Source of the DNA: Lentisphaeria bacterium
GTDB lineage: Bacteria; Verrucomicrobiota; Lentisphaeria; Oligosphaerales; Oligosphaeraceae
Assembly (NCBI GenBank): GCA_016288215.1
Contig: JAEEYQ010000022.1
Span: 1 to 46,871 of the forward strand
Length of the DNA stretch: 46,871 nt
Direction of reading: 5' to 3'
Positions 1 through 8,562 of this stretch are shown in pieces. The stretch's first letter is position 1, and each line of letters starts with the position of its first letter. Under the pieces are notes generated by a model, which had not been told where the DNA came from, made no database searches, and saw only the letters and a list, made by a program, of their open reading frames with translations. The position numbers and the translations under genes were made by a program.

Positions 1-130
1 AACTGGAGTGACACGCCGTCTTCAGATTCCATGAAATGGTGTCTCATTCCCATATCAGACAATCGCTGAAACCTCCACGGAACCGTTATCCGTGGATGAA
101 ATGCAGCCAATTCAAGCGGGAATAAAAAAT

Positions 131-173
131 ACCGGAATTGAGACTTTCCACGAAAAAGTGTCTCAATTCCGGT
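131..173 (-). terminator. Rho-independent terminator after the tRNA pair
   Basis: A 14-bp perfect inverted repeat (131-144 with 160-173, arms ACCGGAATTGAGAC and its complement) has a 15-nt loop. Read on the minus strand it is followed by ATTTTTTATT. It lies just downstream of the tRNA-Phe 3' end, so it should end transcription of the minus-strand tRNA pair. A second, shorter hairpin (CCACGGA/TCCGTGG, 75-95) lies further out and has no T tract. Confidence 0.85.
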
Positions 174-185
174 ACTACGTACAAG

Positions 186-261
<76 letters not shown>

Positions 262-278
262 ACACAAATGACTGGAAA

Positions 279-355
279 TGGCGTACCTGGAGGGGTTCGA
301 ACCCCCGACCTTCTGGTCCGTAGCCAGACGCTCTATCCAACTGAGCTACAGGTAC
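279..355 (-). tRNA. tRNA-Arg (anticodon ACG)
   Basis: This is a 77-nt cloverleaf on the minus strand. The acceptor stem GTACCTG pairs perfectly with CAGGTAC, the anticodon stem is TCTGG/CCAGA, and the loop CTACGGA gives anticodon ACG. A34 is normally deaminated to inosine by TadA, so this tRNA would read CGU, CGC and CGA. The T loop is TTCGAAC, the discriminator is G, and CCA is encoded. It lies 17 nt upstream of tRNA-Phe and is probably cotranscribed with it. Confidence 0.95.
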
Positions 356-374
356 GCTGTCGAATTACTCAATT

Positions 375-402
375 AAAATACAGCTTGTTTGCAAATATGC
401 AA
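375..402 (-). promoter_or_regulatory. Candidate sigma-70 promoter for the tRNA pair
   Basis: On the minus strand, TTGCAT (397-402) and TATTTT (375-380) are 16 nt apart and end about 20 nt before the 5' end of tRNA-Arg. The boxes are only approximate matches. The rest of 403-532, between this and the end of the pnuC-like gene, shows nothing else I can name. Confidence 0.35.
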
Positions 403-532
403 GCCTCTCCGTCGCATTTTGCCCTTTTTTATCATGGATTTGCCTCAAAAATCTGTCATATTGCCAAAATGACGGTGCCATGCCATGTTCTATCGGCATT
501 GACAGCATCATCGTGCCATGGAACGGAGAGCC

Positions 533-1234
533 TTATGTCGTGGCATCTTTATTCTGAAGTGCCTGTTGCTGTTCTTTGTACAGAGCCATGGCGCGGAAAT
601 AGGCGACGATGGAGCAGACTAGATTGTAGAGCGTGTAGATCAGATAGGGCAGCTGTTCGGGGGACTTCTTCATCATATATCCATAGAGGTAAGTGCTGAT
701 CAGACACATGACAATCATCAGCCCCGTGTATTCGATGTAGGCTGCCATGGCGAGGAAGGTGGTGAGGATACCCAGCAGGGTGATGGCGTTGTCCAAAAAG
801 CGGTATTGGGAGTCCATGAGCCGCAGAACCTGCTGTAGCAGGATTCCGCAGAGCAGTAGACCGACCACCACGCCAATCCGCTGACGGTCAGTCAGGCGGC
901 GGAAGACCGTCGCCTGGCGGTAGGCATGCTTCTTCCACTGCAAATAGGTCATGAACTGCAGTGGGCTGGAGATGAAGACCGCATAGGCGGCGGAGGCATA
1001 GAGACCGTAGTGCACAAAGGCGGCGGCATACAGGAAGGCGTTCAGACTGACCAGCAGGCTGGCCAGGCGATTCACTTGAGCCTGCAGCATGGCAATGACC
1101 AAAGAGACGTACAGGGGGAGCATGCGCAGAAAGGCCTGCCCTGTCCATATGCCACTGACGGTCAGCAGCACGGCCATGACGCCGACCACAATCCAGTCCC
1201 GATGGCGTTTGAGGAAATCCATTGTCTGTGTCAT
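533..1234 (-). CDS. pnuC: PnuC-family vitamin B3 transporter
   Basis: The protein is 233 residues long and almost entirely hydrophobic, with about seven predicted membrane segments. That fits the length and topology of PnuC transporters, which take up nicotinamide riboside (or, in some subgroups, other vitamins) by facilitated diffusion in the inner membrane. A charged Trp-Lys-Lys segment near residue 100 and the spacing of helices resemble the family, but I assign it as much from context as from motifs. It begins 15 nt after the nadA stop, so the two are cotranscribed. That places it in NAD supply: de novo quinolinate synthesis and salvage uptake share one transcript. No NAD kinase or NadR-type kinase is next to it to trap the substrate. 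The exact vitamin cannot be told from sequence. Confidence 0.75.
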   Translation of the reverse strand: MTQTMDFLKRHRDWIVVGVMAVLLTVSGIWTGQAFLRMLPLYVSLVIAMLQAQVNRLASLLVSLNAFLYAAAFVHYGLYASAAYAVFISSPLQFMTYLQWKKHAYRQATVFRRLTDRQRIGVVVGLLLCGILLQQVLRLMDSQYRFLDNAITLLGILTTFLAMAAYIEYTGLMIVMCLISTYLYGYMMKKSPEQLPYLIYTLYNLVCSIVAYFRAMALYKEQQQALQNKDATT

Positions 1235-1249
1235 GGGATAGAACGGTCC

Positions 1250-2149
1250 TCAAATTTGCAGCATGGCGTCAATGGGGCGACGGGCCAGCCGGATGGTCTC
1301 TTCGTCCAATTCCACGCGGGGCTCCAGATTTTGGAGGCAGGAGAGGATGGACTCCAACGTGACCTTCTTCATGTCATGGCAGATTGGTGTCGGCGACAGG
1401 GGATAAAACTGCTTTTGAGGATTCTCCTGCCGCATGCGGTGCAGGATTCCGGCCTCCGTGCCGATGATGAACTCCGAGCAGCCAGATTCTTTCACATGGG
1501 TCAACATGCCGCCGGTGCTCAAGGCGGTGTCGGCCATCGCCACGACTTCGGGACGGCATTCCGGATGCACAATAATCTCTGCATCAGGATGTTGCAACTT
1601 CGCTTGGTGGATAGTCTCCGTTGTCACCCCGTCATGGATGGGGCAGCAACCCGGCCAGAACTCCATGGGGCGATTCAACTTGGCAGCGATGTTCCGGCCC
1701 AGATTTCCGTCCGGCAGGAACAGAATGGACTTGTCCGCTGGAATGGAGGCGATGACCTTTTCCGCGTTGCCGGAGGTGCAGCAGATGTCCACGGCGGTTT
1801 TGGTTTCGGCAGTGGTGTTGATGTAGGCGACGACGATGGTATTCGGATGTTTTTGGCGATAGGCGTTGATGGCGGCGGCGTTCACCATGTCCGCCATGAG
1901 GCACCCCGAATCGGGAGCGGGATGAAGGACGATGGAGTTGGGGGAGAGGATTTTGGCGGTTTCCGCCATGAACCGCACGCCGCAGAAGACAATGACGGGG
2001 GCCTGGCAGGCGGCGGCTTTTCGGGACAGCTCAAGGGAGTCACCGACGAAATCCGCCACGTCCTGCACAGGACCTTCCGTGTAATTGTGGGCCAGGATGA
2101 TGGCGTGACGGCTTTCCTTCAATTCATGAATGGATTCCAAAATGCTCAT
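1250..2149 (-). CDS. nadA: Quinolinate synthase (NadA)
   Basis: NadA condenses iminoaspartate with dihydroxyacetone phosphate to give quinolinate, the second step of de novo NAD synthesis, using an oxygen-sensitive [4Fe-4S] cluster in the cytoplasm. At 299 residues it matches the short NadA form. The family signatures are visible: ILAHNY near residue 20, the three cluster cysteines in the contexts SGCLMAD, HPECRPE and TPICHDM, and the C-terminal arginine-rich tail. Neither nadB nor nadC is in this window, so the iminoaspartate source (NadB or an aspartate dehydrogenase) must be elsewhere. It is first in a two-gene operon with pnuC. The upstream 88 bp is AT-rich and holds a weak dyad (TATAAC, 2153-2158; GTTATA, 2176-2181) that may be regulatory but is not convincing. 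Confidence 0.95.
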   Translation of the reverse strand: MSILESIHELKESRHAIILAHNYTEGPVQDVADFVGDSLELSRKAAACQAPVIVFCGVRFMAETAKILSPNSIVLHPAPDSGCLMADMVNAAAINAYRQKHPNTIVVAYINTTAETKTAVDICCTSGNAEKVIASIPADKSILFLPDGNLGRNIAAKLNRPMEFWPGCCPIHDGVTTETIHQAKLQHPDAEIIVHPECRPEVVAMADTALSTGGMLTHVKESGCSEFIIGTEAGILHRMRQENPQKQFYPLSPTPICHDMKKVTLESILSCLQNLEPRVELDEETIRLARRPIDAMLQI

Positions 2150-2237
2150 TTCTATAACCTATTGGTAATAAATATGTTATAAATTTACATTGATAAATAG
2201 GCCGCTTTGTGGCGAAGGTTGCCATTAGGCATTGCCG

Positions 2238-3839
2238 TCATTTTGCCGTCAACAGCTTTTTGCGTAAGGCCAGCCGCCAGGAGGCGTTTTTGGGGAAATC
2301 CGCAAAGCCTTTGACGGATGCCAGCCGTGGGTCATCCCGTGAAACGCCAAGGGTCTGAAGCAGTTGGTAGTCCTGAAGGGACTCGCTGAAGACCTCCCAA
2401 CGGATGGAGTCCACGGGTTTTCCATCGGCCCCTGGATACACCTGGCAGGGGTCTCCATAGGCCCAACTGGGCCACGCGAGACCGTCTTGTTCTGCATAAA
2501 TATCTGCAATTTCGCGAGTTGCGTTTTTGAACCAGTAGTTGTAGCCCCAATGCAGGAAGCCTTTGAAAGGCCAGCGGTAGAACAGGATGCCATGCATCCA
2601 AATCTTGGGCAGCGGGGTGTCCAGCAGACGATTCAGCCAAGGTCCCCGAGGGCCGCAACAGTAGTAGCACCAGCAGGGAATGCCCTCTTTCACGAAGTCA
2701 ACCGCGCGGGTTATGGAGGGGACGGGCATGTCAGTCAGCTTTTCGCGGCCGTAGACAATGTCCGTCAGCGCATCCATGGTCTTCACCCACGGTGCGATGT
2801 CCTTCAGCATCTGTCTGGCGTTCTGATAGTTCTGCTTGTGGTTCTCATGGGGTTCGTCGGACACATGGAAAAAGGATTTGGTCAGGAGCTTCTCCTTTTT
2901 CAGCAGGGTGTGCAACTCATTGAAGAACTGGGAGAGGAACTGGCTGTATTCGGGGGAGGTGGCGGCGGTGTCGTTCGGAAACAGCAAGTTTTCCTCTTCC
3001 TGCTGGCCGATGTAGATGCGAATGGCCGACGAACACCCCCATTGGGTGAAGGGGTGAACCCACTCAAAGTGCGTGATGCCACATTTTTGCGCAGTCTTCA
3101 GCCAACGAAGCACCTGAGTCCAGTCGAAGACAAGCTTCTTGCCCCTGCGTTCGATTTTCAGCAGCTGGGTGGGAAGCTTCACGCCGTCCAGAGGCGGCGT
3201 GAACGCGGGGACATACAGGGTGTCGCAGCCATGTTCGGCGTAGTCGCGCATGTACCCTTCGCAGATGCTCCAAAACTCCTCCGAAAACGCCTTCACCCCA
3301 TAGCGGGCCACAAAAGCGTCCGCATAGAACCAGTGGGTGATGTGGAAGTCTTCGCGGGGCTTCAACGTGACATCGTGAAGAATTGCCTTATAATTGAATA
3401 CCAGAGACTTATGCTCTTTTGCATCAGCCTTGACCTGAATAAGGTGGGTGCCGGGGGCCACTATCGTCGGCGGGGTCACCGTAATCCAGAAGCCATGAGT
3501 TTCATTTGCGGGCAGGAGGAGGGAGGTTTCATCGAACAGGGGGTCGGGAACGTAGCCGGGAAGCCCGTCGCCATAGTCGCCGTCCTCCGGACTGTTCATG
3601 ATAGGTGTATTGGCATGGCGCACAGGGACATAGCCAATGCGTCGAATGTGGACGTTCCAGCCGTCTTCCGCCTGTGCGCTGATGTTCACGGGCAGGGGAT
3701 CGCCATCTTGTCGCAGCAGAACCTGAAAGCTGAAACGCTCATTGCGGGCCATGTCTCCCGAAAGTGTCCGTTTGTTTTCGACGGGGCTTTTAGGGAAAAA
3801 TCTGCGTGTCGTGTCGGAAATCCACCCTTGCATGGTCAT
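2238..3839 (-). CDS. DUF4091 / GH123-like glycoside hydrolase, cytoplasmic
   Basis: This 533-residue protein has the DUF4091 layout. An N-terminal beta-rich domain (about 1-160) is followed by a TIM-barrel-like domain and the typical C-terminal stretch with WCYYCCGPRGPWLNR and GFLHWGYNYW. The Asp-Glu pair in HVSDEPHENH (D328-E329) matches the catalytic pair of GH123 beta-N-acetylgalactosaminidases, where the Asp orients the substrate acetamido group and the Glu is the acid. A hexosaminidase role is therefore plausible but inferred. No signal peptide is visible, so it would act in the cytoplasm on imported oligosaccharides. A good ribosome site (AGGAG, 8 nt before the ATG) supports the start. 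It has its own promoter and stands alone, convergent with nothing and followed by nadA in the same direction. Confidence 0.8.
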   Translation of the reverse strand: MTMQGWISDTTRRFFPKSPVENKRTLSGDMARNERFSFQVLLRQDGDPLPVNISAQAEDGWNVHIRRIGYVPVRHANTPIMNSPEDGDYGDGLPGYVPDPLFDETSLLLPANETHGFWITVTPPTIVAPGTHLIQVKADAKEHKSLVFNYKAILHDVTLKPREDFHITHWFYADAFVARYGVKAFSEEFWSICEGYMRDYAEHGCDTLYVPAFTPPLDGVKLPTQLLKIERRGKKLVFDWTQVLRWLKTAQKCGITHFEWVHPFTQWGCSSAIRIYIGQQEEENLLFPNDTAATSPEYSQFLSQFFNELHTLLKKEKLLTKSFFHVSDEPHENHKQNYQNARQMLKDIAPWVKTMDALTDIVYGREKLTDMPVPSITRAVDFVKEGIPCWCYYCCGPRGPWLNRLLDTPLPKIWMHGILFYRWPFKGFLHWGYNYWFKNATREIADIYAEQDGLAWPSWAYGDPCQVYPGADGKPVDSIRWEVFSESLQDYQLLQTLGVSRDDPRLASVKGFADFPKNASWRLALRKKLLTAK

Positions 3840-3869
3840 CGTCAGTCTCCTGTTGTTGTCAACGTTCTA

Positions 3870-3897
3870 TATATAGTATATATGGTATAGAGTCCAA
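3870..3897 (-). promoter_or_regulatory. Sigma-70-type promoter of the DUF4091 gene
   Basis: On the minus strand, TTGGAC (3892-3897) is followed after 16 nt by TATATA (3870-3875), about 30 nt before the start codon. The -10 area lies in an AT-rich, nearly palindromic run (CTATATATAG). The same -35 box, TTGGAC, precedes the SPFH operon at 12931-12936. Confidence 0.5.
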
Positions 3898-3944
3898 TTG
3901 TCATGGGATAGGGAAGCCCAATCAACTAAAACAATTATTCATAA

Positions 3945-5315
3945 TCAATCTCTTGTGAGATTTTTAACCCACTTGTACTTCCAATAGTGCTGCATGACCC
4001 ACGGGATTTTGCCGACCTCGTCCAAGCAGGTGCAGCCATAGACCACCAGCACAGGGAAATGGAACCAGAAGGCGCCGGCCAGAGACAGAGGGATCGCCAA
4101 CCCCCACATGGCGACGAGCAGGCTGTACATGTCAAAGAGGGTGTCTCCTCCGGCGGCGAAGATGCCATTGATGACCACGGTGTTGACGCAACGGCCGATC
4201 ATGTAGATGGCCATGATGACATACATGCCAACCAGATAGCTTTTTGCGACTGGAGTCAGCTTCATGTAATGCAGGGCCAAGGGGATGGTGGCCAGAACGA
4301 TTACCGTGGAAAACACGCCGATGATGTAGGAGACAATCATCAGGCGATCGCCGTAGAGGCGGCCCCGCATGAGGTTGCCGGCCCCCAACTCGTGGCCGAT
4401 GATGATGCCGCCAGCGGTGCCCACGCCGTTGCAGAGGCAGCACATCAGGTCACGAACCACCGCCGCGCTGGAGTTGGCCGCCGCCGCATCGCTGCCCAGA
4501 TGACCCATGATGGCAGTGTAGGACGCAAAACCGACGCCCCAGGCACTGGCACCGCCCAAAATCGGCAGGATGCATTTGCAGAAGTCCCTGGACAGTTCGC
4601 GTCGCCAATGGAACAGACGGCGCGGCTCCAGCGGTATGCCATCCTTTCGGAATGATGCTCCGATGCACCACACGAGCTCCACGATGCGGGAGAGGGTTGT
4701 GGCCAGCGCCGCGCCGTTTGCTCCCATGGCGGGCACCCGGTGAAAGCCGAAGATGAAGATGGCATTGAGGATGATGTTCAGAATGACAGTGCCCGAACTG
4801 ATCCATGCCGCCTGATCAGCCTGCTCGCTGACTTTCATCGTGGCTAGATAGCATTGGCTTATGCCCACAATCAGATAGGACCAGCTGGCAATTTTCAGAT
4901 AGCTTGCGCCGATGTCGATCAAATGGGGATCGCTGGCGAAAAGGCGCATCAGGTTTTTGGGATAGAAGGCGCAGCCGATGAAGAACAGGACGGAGAGGGC
5001 GCAGGACAGCCGGAGGCTGATGCAGAAGATGTCCGCCAGCGATCCCATGTCCCGCTTCCCCCAATACTGCGCTCCGAGAATGGTGACGCCGGAGACAATG
5101 GTGTAGAAAAGCATGGCCTGGACGAACTGAATCTGGGTGGCCAGCGAGACGGCGGCCATGGAGTCCTGATCCACTCTGCCGAGCATGATGGCATCTGCCG
5201 CGGCCACCAGAGCGAGCATCAGACTCTGCAGCGCGATGGGAAAGGTCAGGCGGCAGAGCTTTCGGATAAACTCCTTATCTGAAAATACGTCGGCAAACAT
5301 AATGCATATGGGCAT
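3945..5315 (-). CDS. MATE-family multidrug/toxin exporter
   Basis: The protein has 456 residues and 12 predicted membrane segments arranged as two homologous halves. That is the normal size and shape of MATE (NorM/DinF) antiporters, which export cationic or polyaromatic compounds using H+ or Na+ gradients. The N-terminal half shows the family features P-I-A-L-Q-S near residue 25 and ILGAQYWGKRD near residue 90. The substrate is not predictable. Three in-frame starts are close together: TTG at 5321, ATG at 5315 and ATG at 5300. None has a clear Shine-Dalgarno site, and I take 5315. The start lies directly at the T tract of the terminator of the SPFH operon, so the gene depends either on read-through or on a promoter I cannot see. 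Confidence 0.85.
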   Translation of the reverse strand: MPICIMFADVFSDKEFIRKLCRLTFPIALQSLMLALVAAADAIMLGRVDQDSMAAVSLATQIQFVQAMLFYTIVSGVTILGAQYWGKRDMGSLADIFCISLRLSCALSVLFFIGCAFYPKNLMRLFASDPHLIDIGASYLKIASWSYLIVGISQCYLATMKVSEQADQAAWISSGTVILNIILNAIFIFGFHRVPAMGANGAALATTLSRIVELVWCIGASFRKDGIPLEPRRLFHWRRELSRDFCKCILPILGGASAWGVGFASYTAIMGHLGSDAAAANSSAAVVRDLMCCLCNGVGTAGGIIIGHELGAGNLMRGRLYGDRLMIVSYIIGVFSTVIVLATIPLALHYMKLTPVAKSYLVGMYVIMAIYMIGRCVNTVVINGIFAAGGDTLFDMYSLLVAMWGLAIPLSLAGAFWFHFPVLVVYGCTCLDEVGKIPWVMQHYWKYKWVKNLTRD

Positions 5316-5322
5316 TGGCAAA

Positions 5323-5356
5323 AAAGGCGGATGTCCATGAAAGGATGTCCGCCTTT
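5323..5356 (-). terminator. Terminator of the SPFH/P-type ATPase operon
   Basis: AAAGGCGGA (5323-5331) pairs with TCCGCCTTT (5348-5356), and the stem can extend inward past two mismatches. On the minus strand the hairpin is followed by TTTTTT. It sits 37 nt after the stop of the ABC ATPase gene, so it marks the end of that operon before the MATE gene. Confidence 0.75.
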
Positions 5357-5393
5357 ATCAAGAAGATGTCCTGCCTTTGGACGGGAGCCGCCC

Positions 5394-6557
5394 TTATTTC
5401 TTGTTAAGTAGATTGTTAAGGGCGTTGTTGGCCCGCTCCCGCTCCGCCTTCCGCGCCTCGTCCTCTGTAGGCTGTTGCGGCTCAACGGGTTTCTGCTCCT
5501 TGACGGTTTCCAGTTTCTCCAGCTTGGCTTGGTCGATGACAGGTGCCGCCGGCTTTTCCTCTTCTTTAGGCTGCTCTTTTGAAGGAGCTGCCTGACGAAG
5601 GGCATCCAGAACCGCATTGCTCTTGTCGGCCAGATATTCGGGAACCTCGCCGCCGGCCTGGGCGCCTGCCGTGGCCACGCTTTGGGCTCGGGCCTGATTG
5701 ACGACCTCTAGGAAGAAGTCCTCCAAGTCGCGAATGGGATGGTCGATGCTCAAGTTCTCATCCGCTTTGACGCCACGGGATTCAAGCCATTTCTTCAAGT
5801 CCTCCACCGTCTTCTCATCCAGCGAGGGGCAGATCATGCGGGTTTGGTCTTTGACGCTGAGGATGTCCTTTAGGGCACCGGAAGCGCGGATTTTGCCGCC
5901 GTAGAGCACAATCAGCTCATCGCAGACATCCTGCACGTCCGCCAGCAGATGGCTGCAGAGGATGACGGTCTTGCCGCGGCTGGCGAGCAGGCGAATCACA
6001 TCCTTCACTTCACGGCAGCCGATGGGGTCCAATCCGCTGGTGGGTTCGTCAAGAATGATGAGGTCCGGGTCATTGACCAGAGCCTGCGCCAAGCCGATGC
6101 GTCGCGCCATGCCTTTGGAGAATTCGCCGACGGGACGGTTGTACGCGTGGGAAAGGCCGACCATGTTCAGCAGCTGCTCACTGCGCTCCTTACGCATCTC
6201 CGGGCTTTGGCCAAAGAGGGCGCCGAAGAAATCAAGTGTCTCCATTGCAGTAAGATAGCGATAGAGATACGTCTCTTCAGGAAGATAGCCGATTCGGCTC
6301 TTCATGTCCACGTTCTGCGGCTCCTCGCCGAAGACCTTCAGCACGCCTCGGGAGGGGTAGAGGAGACCGAGAATCATTTTCACGGTCGTGGACTTGCCAG
6401 AGCCGTTGGGGCCCAGTAGGCCGAAGACCTGACCCTGCTTGATGGTGAAGTCAATGCCGTTGACGGCACGGGCCTTGGGGCGTCCCCAGAAATCCTTGAA
6501 GATTTTCGTGAGGCCAGTGGCTTCAATGACGATGTTGTTTGCTTGTTGTTCTGCCAT
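5394..6557 (-). CDS. ABC transporter ATP-binding protein with acidic/Pro-rich tail
   Basis: This is an ATPase subunit of the ABC-2/GldA-like class. Walker A is GPNGSGKST (49-57), the signature is the weak variant SKGMARR (from 147), Walker B plus D-loop is LIILDEPTSGLD (166-177), and the switch His is H203 in CSHLL. The nucleotide-binding domain ends near residue 230. It is followed by a second small domain and, after about 315, a low-complexity tail rich in Pro, Glu, Lys and Gln that is not part of the family core. No permease gene lies beside it: the next gene downstream, after a terminator, is a MATE exporter. It is the last gene of the SPFH/P-type ATPase operon, 37 nt after the ATPase stop. 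The partner membrane protein is unknown and could be elsewhere, or could be a protein of this operon. Confidence 0.9.
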   Translation of the reverse strand: MAEQQANNIVIEATGLTKIFKDFWGRPKARAVNGIDFTIKQGQVFGLLGPNGSGKSTTVKMILGLLYPSRGVLKVFGEEPQNVDMKSRIGYLPEETYLYRYLTAMETLDFFGALFGQSPEMRKERSEQLLNMVGLSHAYNRPVGEFSKGMARRIGLAQALVNDPDLIILDEPTSGLDPIGCREVKDVIRLLASRGKTVILCSHLLADVQDVCDELIVLYGGKIRASGALKDILSVKDQTRMICPSLDEKTVEDLKKWLESRGVKADENLSIDHPIRDLEDFFLEVVNQARAQSVATAGAQAGGEVPEYLADKSNAVLDALRQAAPSKEQPKEEEKPAAPVIDQAKLEKLETVKEQKPVEPQQPTEDEARKAERERANNALNNLLNKK

Positions 6558-6594
6558 GGATAGAAATCCTTGTAGTTAAGGATGTAAGAGAAAA

Positions 6595-8523
6595 TCAGCC
6601 TTCTTGCTGCATGGCCTCGCCGGAGCGGACCAGGCGTGCGCTGTTGAAGATGACGAAGAGGGAACTGACACTGTGCAACAGCGCCGCGCCAATGGGAGTC
6701 ACATGGCCCAATGTGGCGAAATAGACGCCGATGACGATGAAGCCCAGGCCAATGGCCAGGTTTTGGTTCATGAGCATATGGGTCTTCCGAGCCAGACCAA
6801 TCAGGAACGGAATTCGCCGCAAGTCGTTGTTCATCAAGGCCACAGATGCACTTTGGACGGCCACGTCGCTGCCGAAGGCCCCCATGGCGATGCCGATGTC
6901 TCCCGCCGCCAGAGCAGGCGCGTCGTTGACGCCATCGCCGACCACCGCCACCGTGTAGCCGGCGGTCTTCAGATTGCGCACATACTGTTCCTTCTGTTCG
7001 GGCAGACAGCCGGACTGGACCTCCGTCACCCCAATCTGCGCGGCGACGCTTTGGGCAACCTGCTCATTGTCACCGGTGACCATGCAGCACTGAGTCACGC
7101 CCAGCTCCTTCAGCATGCTGATGGCTTCTGCGCTGATGGGTCTGATGGCATCACGCAACCCTATCCAGCCCAAGCACTTGCCATCTTGGGCCACGCAGAC
7201 GATACTCATGCCTTCCTGTTGGGCGGCCTGAAGAGACTCCTCCACTTCCGAAAGATTCACGCCTTCGCTGGCCAGCCAGCTGGCACGGCCCACGAGAGTT
7301 TGATGTCCCCCAAAGACGGCTTGGACACCCTTTCCGGTGACTTCCTTGTAGTCTTCGGGGGCCTCCCATTTCACGCCTGCCTCCTTGGCCAGAATGCGCA
7401 TGGCTTCTGCCGTGGGGTGGTTGCTGTGGTGCTCCGCCGTGGTCGCCACCAGAAGCAGGTCGGCCAGAGCGACGCCCTCCGCCGGCTGGAGACGTGCCAC
7501 TTCCAGCTTTCCTTCGGTCAGGGTTCCGGTCTTGTCGAAGACCACGGCGCGGATGCGGGCGGCCAGCTCGATGTGGGACACGTCCTTGATCAGGATGCCC
7601 AGACGAGAGGCGGCCGCGATGGCGGCGATGACGGCGGACGGCGTGGCAATGACCAGCGCCGCCGGCACGGACATGACCAGAACCGCGATGACGCGGGCGA
7701 TGTTTTCGGTGATGAACCAGGCCAGGCCGGCGATCATGAGAATCGTCGGGGTGTAGTAGCCCACGTAGTTGTCAATCATGCGCATGATGGGCAGTTTGGA
7801 GCGCTCAGCATCCGCAATCAGGTTACGGACTTTGCCCAACGTGGTGTCAGTGCCGATGCGGGTGACCTTGAATTCCACCAAACCGGTCAGGTTCTGGGTG
7901 CCGGCGTAGACCTCGTCGCCAGCCGCCTTGTCCGCAGGAAGGGATTCGCCGGTGATGGAGGCCTGATTGACGGTGCTGTTGCCTTGGAGGATGACGCCAT
8001 CCGCAGGGAAATTCTCGCCGGGGCGGACGCGGCAGACATCGCCGGCCTTCAGATCAATGAAGGCATCCACCTCTTCCTCCTGTCCGTCACGGATGCGGCG
8101 AGCCTGGCGGGGCGTCAGGCGGACAACCGCCTCGATGGCGGCCTCCGCCCCGATGGCGGTGCGCTTTTCGATGGTGATGGTGATCAGCATGAAGAAGGCC
8201 ACGGCGCCGGCGGTGCGGTAGTCCTCGCTGGCGAAGGCGGCCAGAAGGGCCAATGCCACCAGCTCGTTCATGTGAATCTTGCCTTTGATCAAGTCGCAGA
8301 TAGCCTCCCAGAAGATGGGCAGGCTGAGCATCAACGCGCCGAAGAAGGCGCTGACGTTTCGGGCGTAGGGGTCGACGGCGGAGCTGAGGAAGAGCTTGGC
8401 CAGATACGAATTCAGAACCAGAATGCCGCCTGTCAGGGCAATGCCCAGCCGTATCATGTCCGCTCGTGAGATTTTGCTCTCATGTTTGCGGGGGGCGGTC
8501 TGTGTTGTTTCCGTTGCACTCAT
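6595..8523 (-). CDS. P1B-like P-type ATPase lacking the CPC metal site
   Basis: This 642-residue protein has the full P-type ATPase core: TGES (191-194), phosphorylated Asp in DKTGT (D330), the HP motif of P1B pumps (H369-P370 in SNHP), TGDN (484-487) and GDGVNDAP (529-536). The fold, the helix order and the His-Pro motif place it with heavy-metal (P1B) ATPases. The N-terminal metal-binding (HMA) domain is absent. The Cys-Pro-Cys of the transport helix, which family members need to bind the metal, is replaced by Val-Pro-Ala (286-288, context VMSVPAALVIATP). The last helix carries LLHSVSSLFVIFNSARL, with His617 where zinc pumps have Asp. The transported ion is therefore unknown, and a soft metal bound by cysteines is unlikely. 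It is fourth in an operon with three SPFH proteins. Confidence 0.9.
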   Translation of the reverse strand: MSATETTQTAPRKHESKISRADMIRLGIALTGGILVLNSYLAKLFLSSAVDPYARNVSAFFGALMLSLPIFWEAICDLIKGKIHMNELVALALLAAFASEDYRTAGAVAFFMLITITIEKRTAIGAEAAIEAVVRLTPRQARRIRDGQEEEVDAFIDLKAGDVCRVRPGENFPADGVILQGNSTVNQASITGESLPADKAAGDEVYAGTQNLTGLVEFKVTRIGTDTTLGKVRNLIADAERSKLPIMRMIDNYVGYYTPTILMIAGLAWFITENIARVIAVLVMSVPAALVIATPSAVIAAIAAASRLGILIKDVSHIELAARIRAVVFDKTGTLTEGKLEVARLQPAEGVALADLLLVATTAEHHSNHPTAEAMRILAKEAGVKWEAPEDYKEVTGKGVQAVFGGHQTLVGRASWLASEGVNLSEVEESLQAAQQEGMSIVCVAQDGKCLGWIGLRDAIRPISAEAISMLKELGVTQCCMVTGDNEQVAQSVAAQIGVTEVQSGCLPEQKEQYVRNLKTAGYTVAVVGDGVNDAPALAAGDIGIAMGAFGSDVAVQSASVALMNNDLRRIPFLIGLARKTHMLMNQNLAIGLGFIVIGVYFATLGHVTPIGAALLHSVSSLFVIFNSARLVRSGEAMQQEG

Positions 8524-8562
8524 TGAGGTCTATCCTAATTGAAGAACTGAGTTGAACGCAAG

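Noticed and set aside
268..699. Open frame running through tRNA-Arg on the plus strand
   Set aside because: It overlaps a clear tRNA and the 3' end of pnuC, and has no ribosome site; it is a chance frame.
2153..2181. TATAAC/GTTATA dyad upstream of nadA as an NAD-regulator operator
   Set aside because: The half-sites are short, AT-rich and likely by chance; they do not match a regulator motif that I can name.
926..2182. Long plus-strand open frame opposite nadA and pnuC
   Set aside because: It is antisense to two well-identified genes. Its composition (His/Gly/Asp-rich) is what high-G+C codon use gives on the opposite strand.
2364..3890. Long plus-strand open frame opposite the DUF4091 gene
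   Set aside because: Same antisense effect; the minus-strand protein has family motifs and a ribosome site.
6604..8469. 621-codon plus-strand open frame opposite the P-type ATPase
   Set aside because: Antisense shadow of a gene with all catalytic motifs.
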